From: Zymoseptoria tritici IPO323 | Taxonomy: Eukaryota; Ascomycota; Dothideomycetes; Mycosphaerellales; Mycosphaerellaceae | DNA: 64,000 bases | Assembly (NCBI RefSeq): GCF_000219625.1 | Contig: NC_018205.1 | Coordinates: forward strand, 62,001 to 126,000 | Direction of reading: 5' to 3' | Shown here: piece by piece, positions 62,652 through 64,000 of the stretch | Numbering within the stretch: position 1 is the first letter of the stretch | Layout: each line of letters begins with the position of its first letter | Made by a program: the position numbers and the translations under genes | The notes under the pieces: model-generated | Database searches by the model: none | Seen by the model: the letters and a program-made list of their open reading frames with translations, nothing else | Told to the model about the DNA's origin: nothing

Positions 62652-64000
62652 GGACGAAGTCCGGTCAGAGGAAACTGGAGCCGTCCATTGGACGAGTACA
62701 CCAACACACTACCGGCAGTGCACCCGAGCTGAATCACACATGCCTCGCACTTCACCCATCTACGAATCTTTGGAATGCACCTAGATGGCGGCTCGGCGGG
62801 TTACACCCACGACCTGGACAAGTCTCTCCTGGCAGCTGCTTCGTCTTTACCTTCGATCCACATGCCCTCGAGGGTGCTGGAAACCACCTCATCACCAGCC
62901 TTCGGTGAAGGTCTCTGTGCATCGGCCGCTGCGGCATCTGAGTCTGCTTGCCAAACGAACTCTACGGTTCGGGAGCTCGAGTCGCCGTTGCTGTTGCAGC
63001 TCTTGCCAGGAGCGGAGCGGAGCGGAGATGGACCAAGGGATGATCAAGCCAGGTCGTCGCACAGACCGAGGAGGGTGTCTTGAAATCGCGTGCAGGCGGA
63101 CGGTATAGTAAGGTGAGATTGACGGTGGAATTGACGGTGGGATGGACGGCGGGATGGAGCAGGAGGAGGGAGGGCTTGCCACTCGTATTCCACTGTGAGA
63201 GAACGACGATGTGATTGCCTCACACCATTCGTTGCTATGAGTGACCTTGATCAAGTCTCATGCAAATGTCTGCATCAGCGCATTCACTGCGTGGCATAAC
63301 GGATCCACCTGCACGATCACATGGCCACCATCCTCAGCACTTGACTCGCATGGCGAACCCTAGCCAAGCATTTCCCGCAAAGGTACCGGATCAATCTCCC
63401 AGGCTGGAATCCATCAACCTCACAACACCTTTCCTTGTCCTGCACGCACTACACAACATCGACTCGGATCCACCACGGACGACGATGCCATGCCGCCGCC
63501 GTGATCGTGCACACTCAAAAGCGACTTACTCTTCACCGTGCCTTCATCGCCGACATCCAAACCCCGCACGTTTCAAGGCGACACGCAGATCAGCTTGAGG
63601 CTCTTGATGGTTTTCGGTCATCTCGTCGCGATGCAGCTCTTTGATGCATAGCGTTATCGCAACGGCACTCGCATGTGGCACTCGCTGCTCTCGCTCATCC
63701 CCCAATTTCTTCGGGAGTGGCTGCAAACGTCTGTCGATGTTCAAGCCTTCAACCACCTCACTGGACAGCTAGACCTCGCGCCAATCGCATGAGGCTCGAC
63801 AGGAGCGCAGTTCGCGCGCAGCGAGCCCTGGCGGATGGTATCGGCGCCAGCAAGATCTGCTGAGCCAATGTCGGAGAAGGATGTTTGCTGCTGCTCGTTC
63901 GGCATGGGGAAAGATGCACAGAGTGGAAATCGGGATTCAGTGCAGGTCACGCACGATGTTGGTATGTTACTGGCAGCATCTACTGGACGAGCTACCATGG
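62652..64000. other. No confident gene
   Basis: Only short, mutually overlapping ORFs. GGAATTGACGGTGGGATGGA-like triplets (~63120-63155) make a small tandem repeat. Nothing else is supportable to the right edge. Confidence 0.35.

Noticed and set aside
1..64000. tRNA genes
   Set aside because: GGTTCRAAT-like T-loop strings were looked for on both strands by eye; none sits in a foldable cloverleaf context. A tRNAscan run would settle this.

Overview
The window looks like gene-poor, transposon-rich chromosomal DNA of a filamentous ascomycete (Pezizomycotina; a Dothideomycete is my guess from repeat style only). The reasons are: one clear two-exon gene with a 63-nt GTAAGT..AG intron; decayed Ty1/copia, Helitron and gag-like elements; two hAT-type miniature elements with 8-bp target duplications; a short interstitial (CCCTAA)n tract; and repeat decay dominated by CAG/CAA to TAG/TAA and TGG to TAG, as expected from repeat-induced point mutation (RIP) at CpA. 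No rRNA, tRNA, bacterial-type operon or CRISPR array was seen.

Layout. 1-2.6 kb (minus): decayed gag-like frame running off the left edge. 2.9-4.7 kb: three tandem repeat blocks. 5.2-7.6 kb (plus): decayed Ty1/copia integrase, reverse transcriptase and RNase H. 8.0-8.3 kb: a ~330-bp imperfect palindrome, followed by a nearly complete but frameshifted Helitron (8.7-14.2 kb) with Rep (HUH) and Pif1-like helicase domains. 14.2-16.7 kb: decayed frames of unknown function. 17.8-18.9 kb (plus): the best intact gene, an acidic Ser-rich protein ending in a possible PP1-docking RVRF motif. 19-26 kb: tandem repeats, one plausible minus-strand ORF and a decayed zinc-knuckle-like module. 26.0-26.5 kb: hAT-like miniature element. 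29.2-29.8 kb: a dsRNA-binding-like exon. 30.8-38.8 kb: three consecutive large low-complexity/coiled-coil frames, the last mutated in a sharply bounded block.

38.8-39.1 kb and 53.7 kb hold arrays of tiny hairpins whose stems differ by compensatory changes while the loops stay alike. 43-50.5 kb carries repeat arrays, an interstitial telomere tract, a minus-strand acidic repeat protein remnant and a cluster of ~42-bp motifs in both orientations. 50.7-51.0 kb is a clean 319-bp hAT miniature element. 54.2-56.0 kb (minus) is a decayed Pro/Ala/Gln-rich coiled-coil frame. 57-62 kb (minus) holds remnants of host-type genes, including a kinesin motor N-terminus broken by a 28-bp tandem duplication and a BTB/POZ fragment with an intron.

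The genes do not form a pathway. The window is best read as a graveyard of mobile elements and duplicated gene fragments around a few possibly live genes. The most novel signals are the covarying mini-hairpin arrays, the 8-kb coiled-coil locus with its sharp mutation block, and the inverted-motif cluster at 49.3-50.4 kb.
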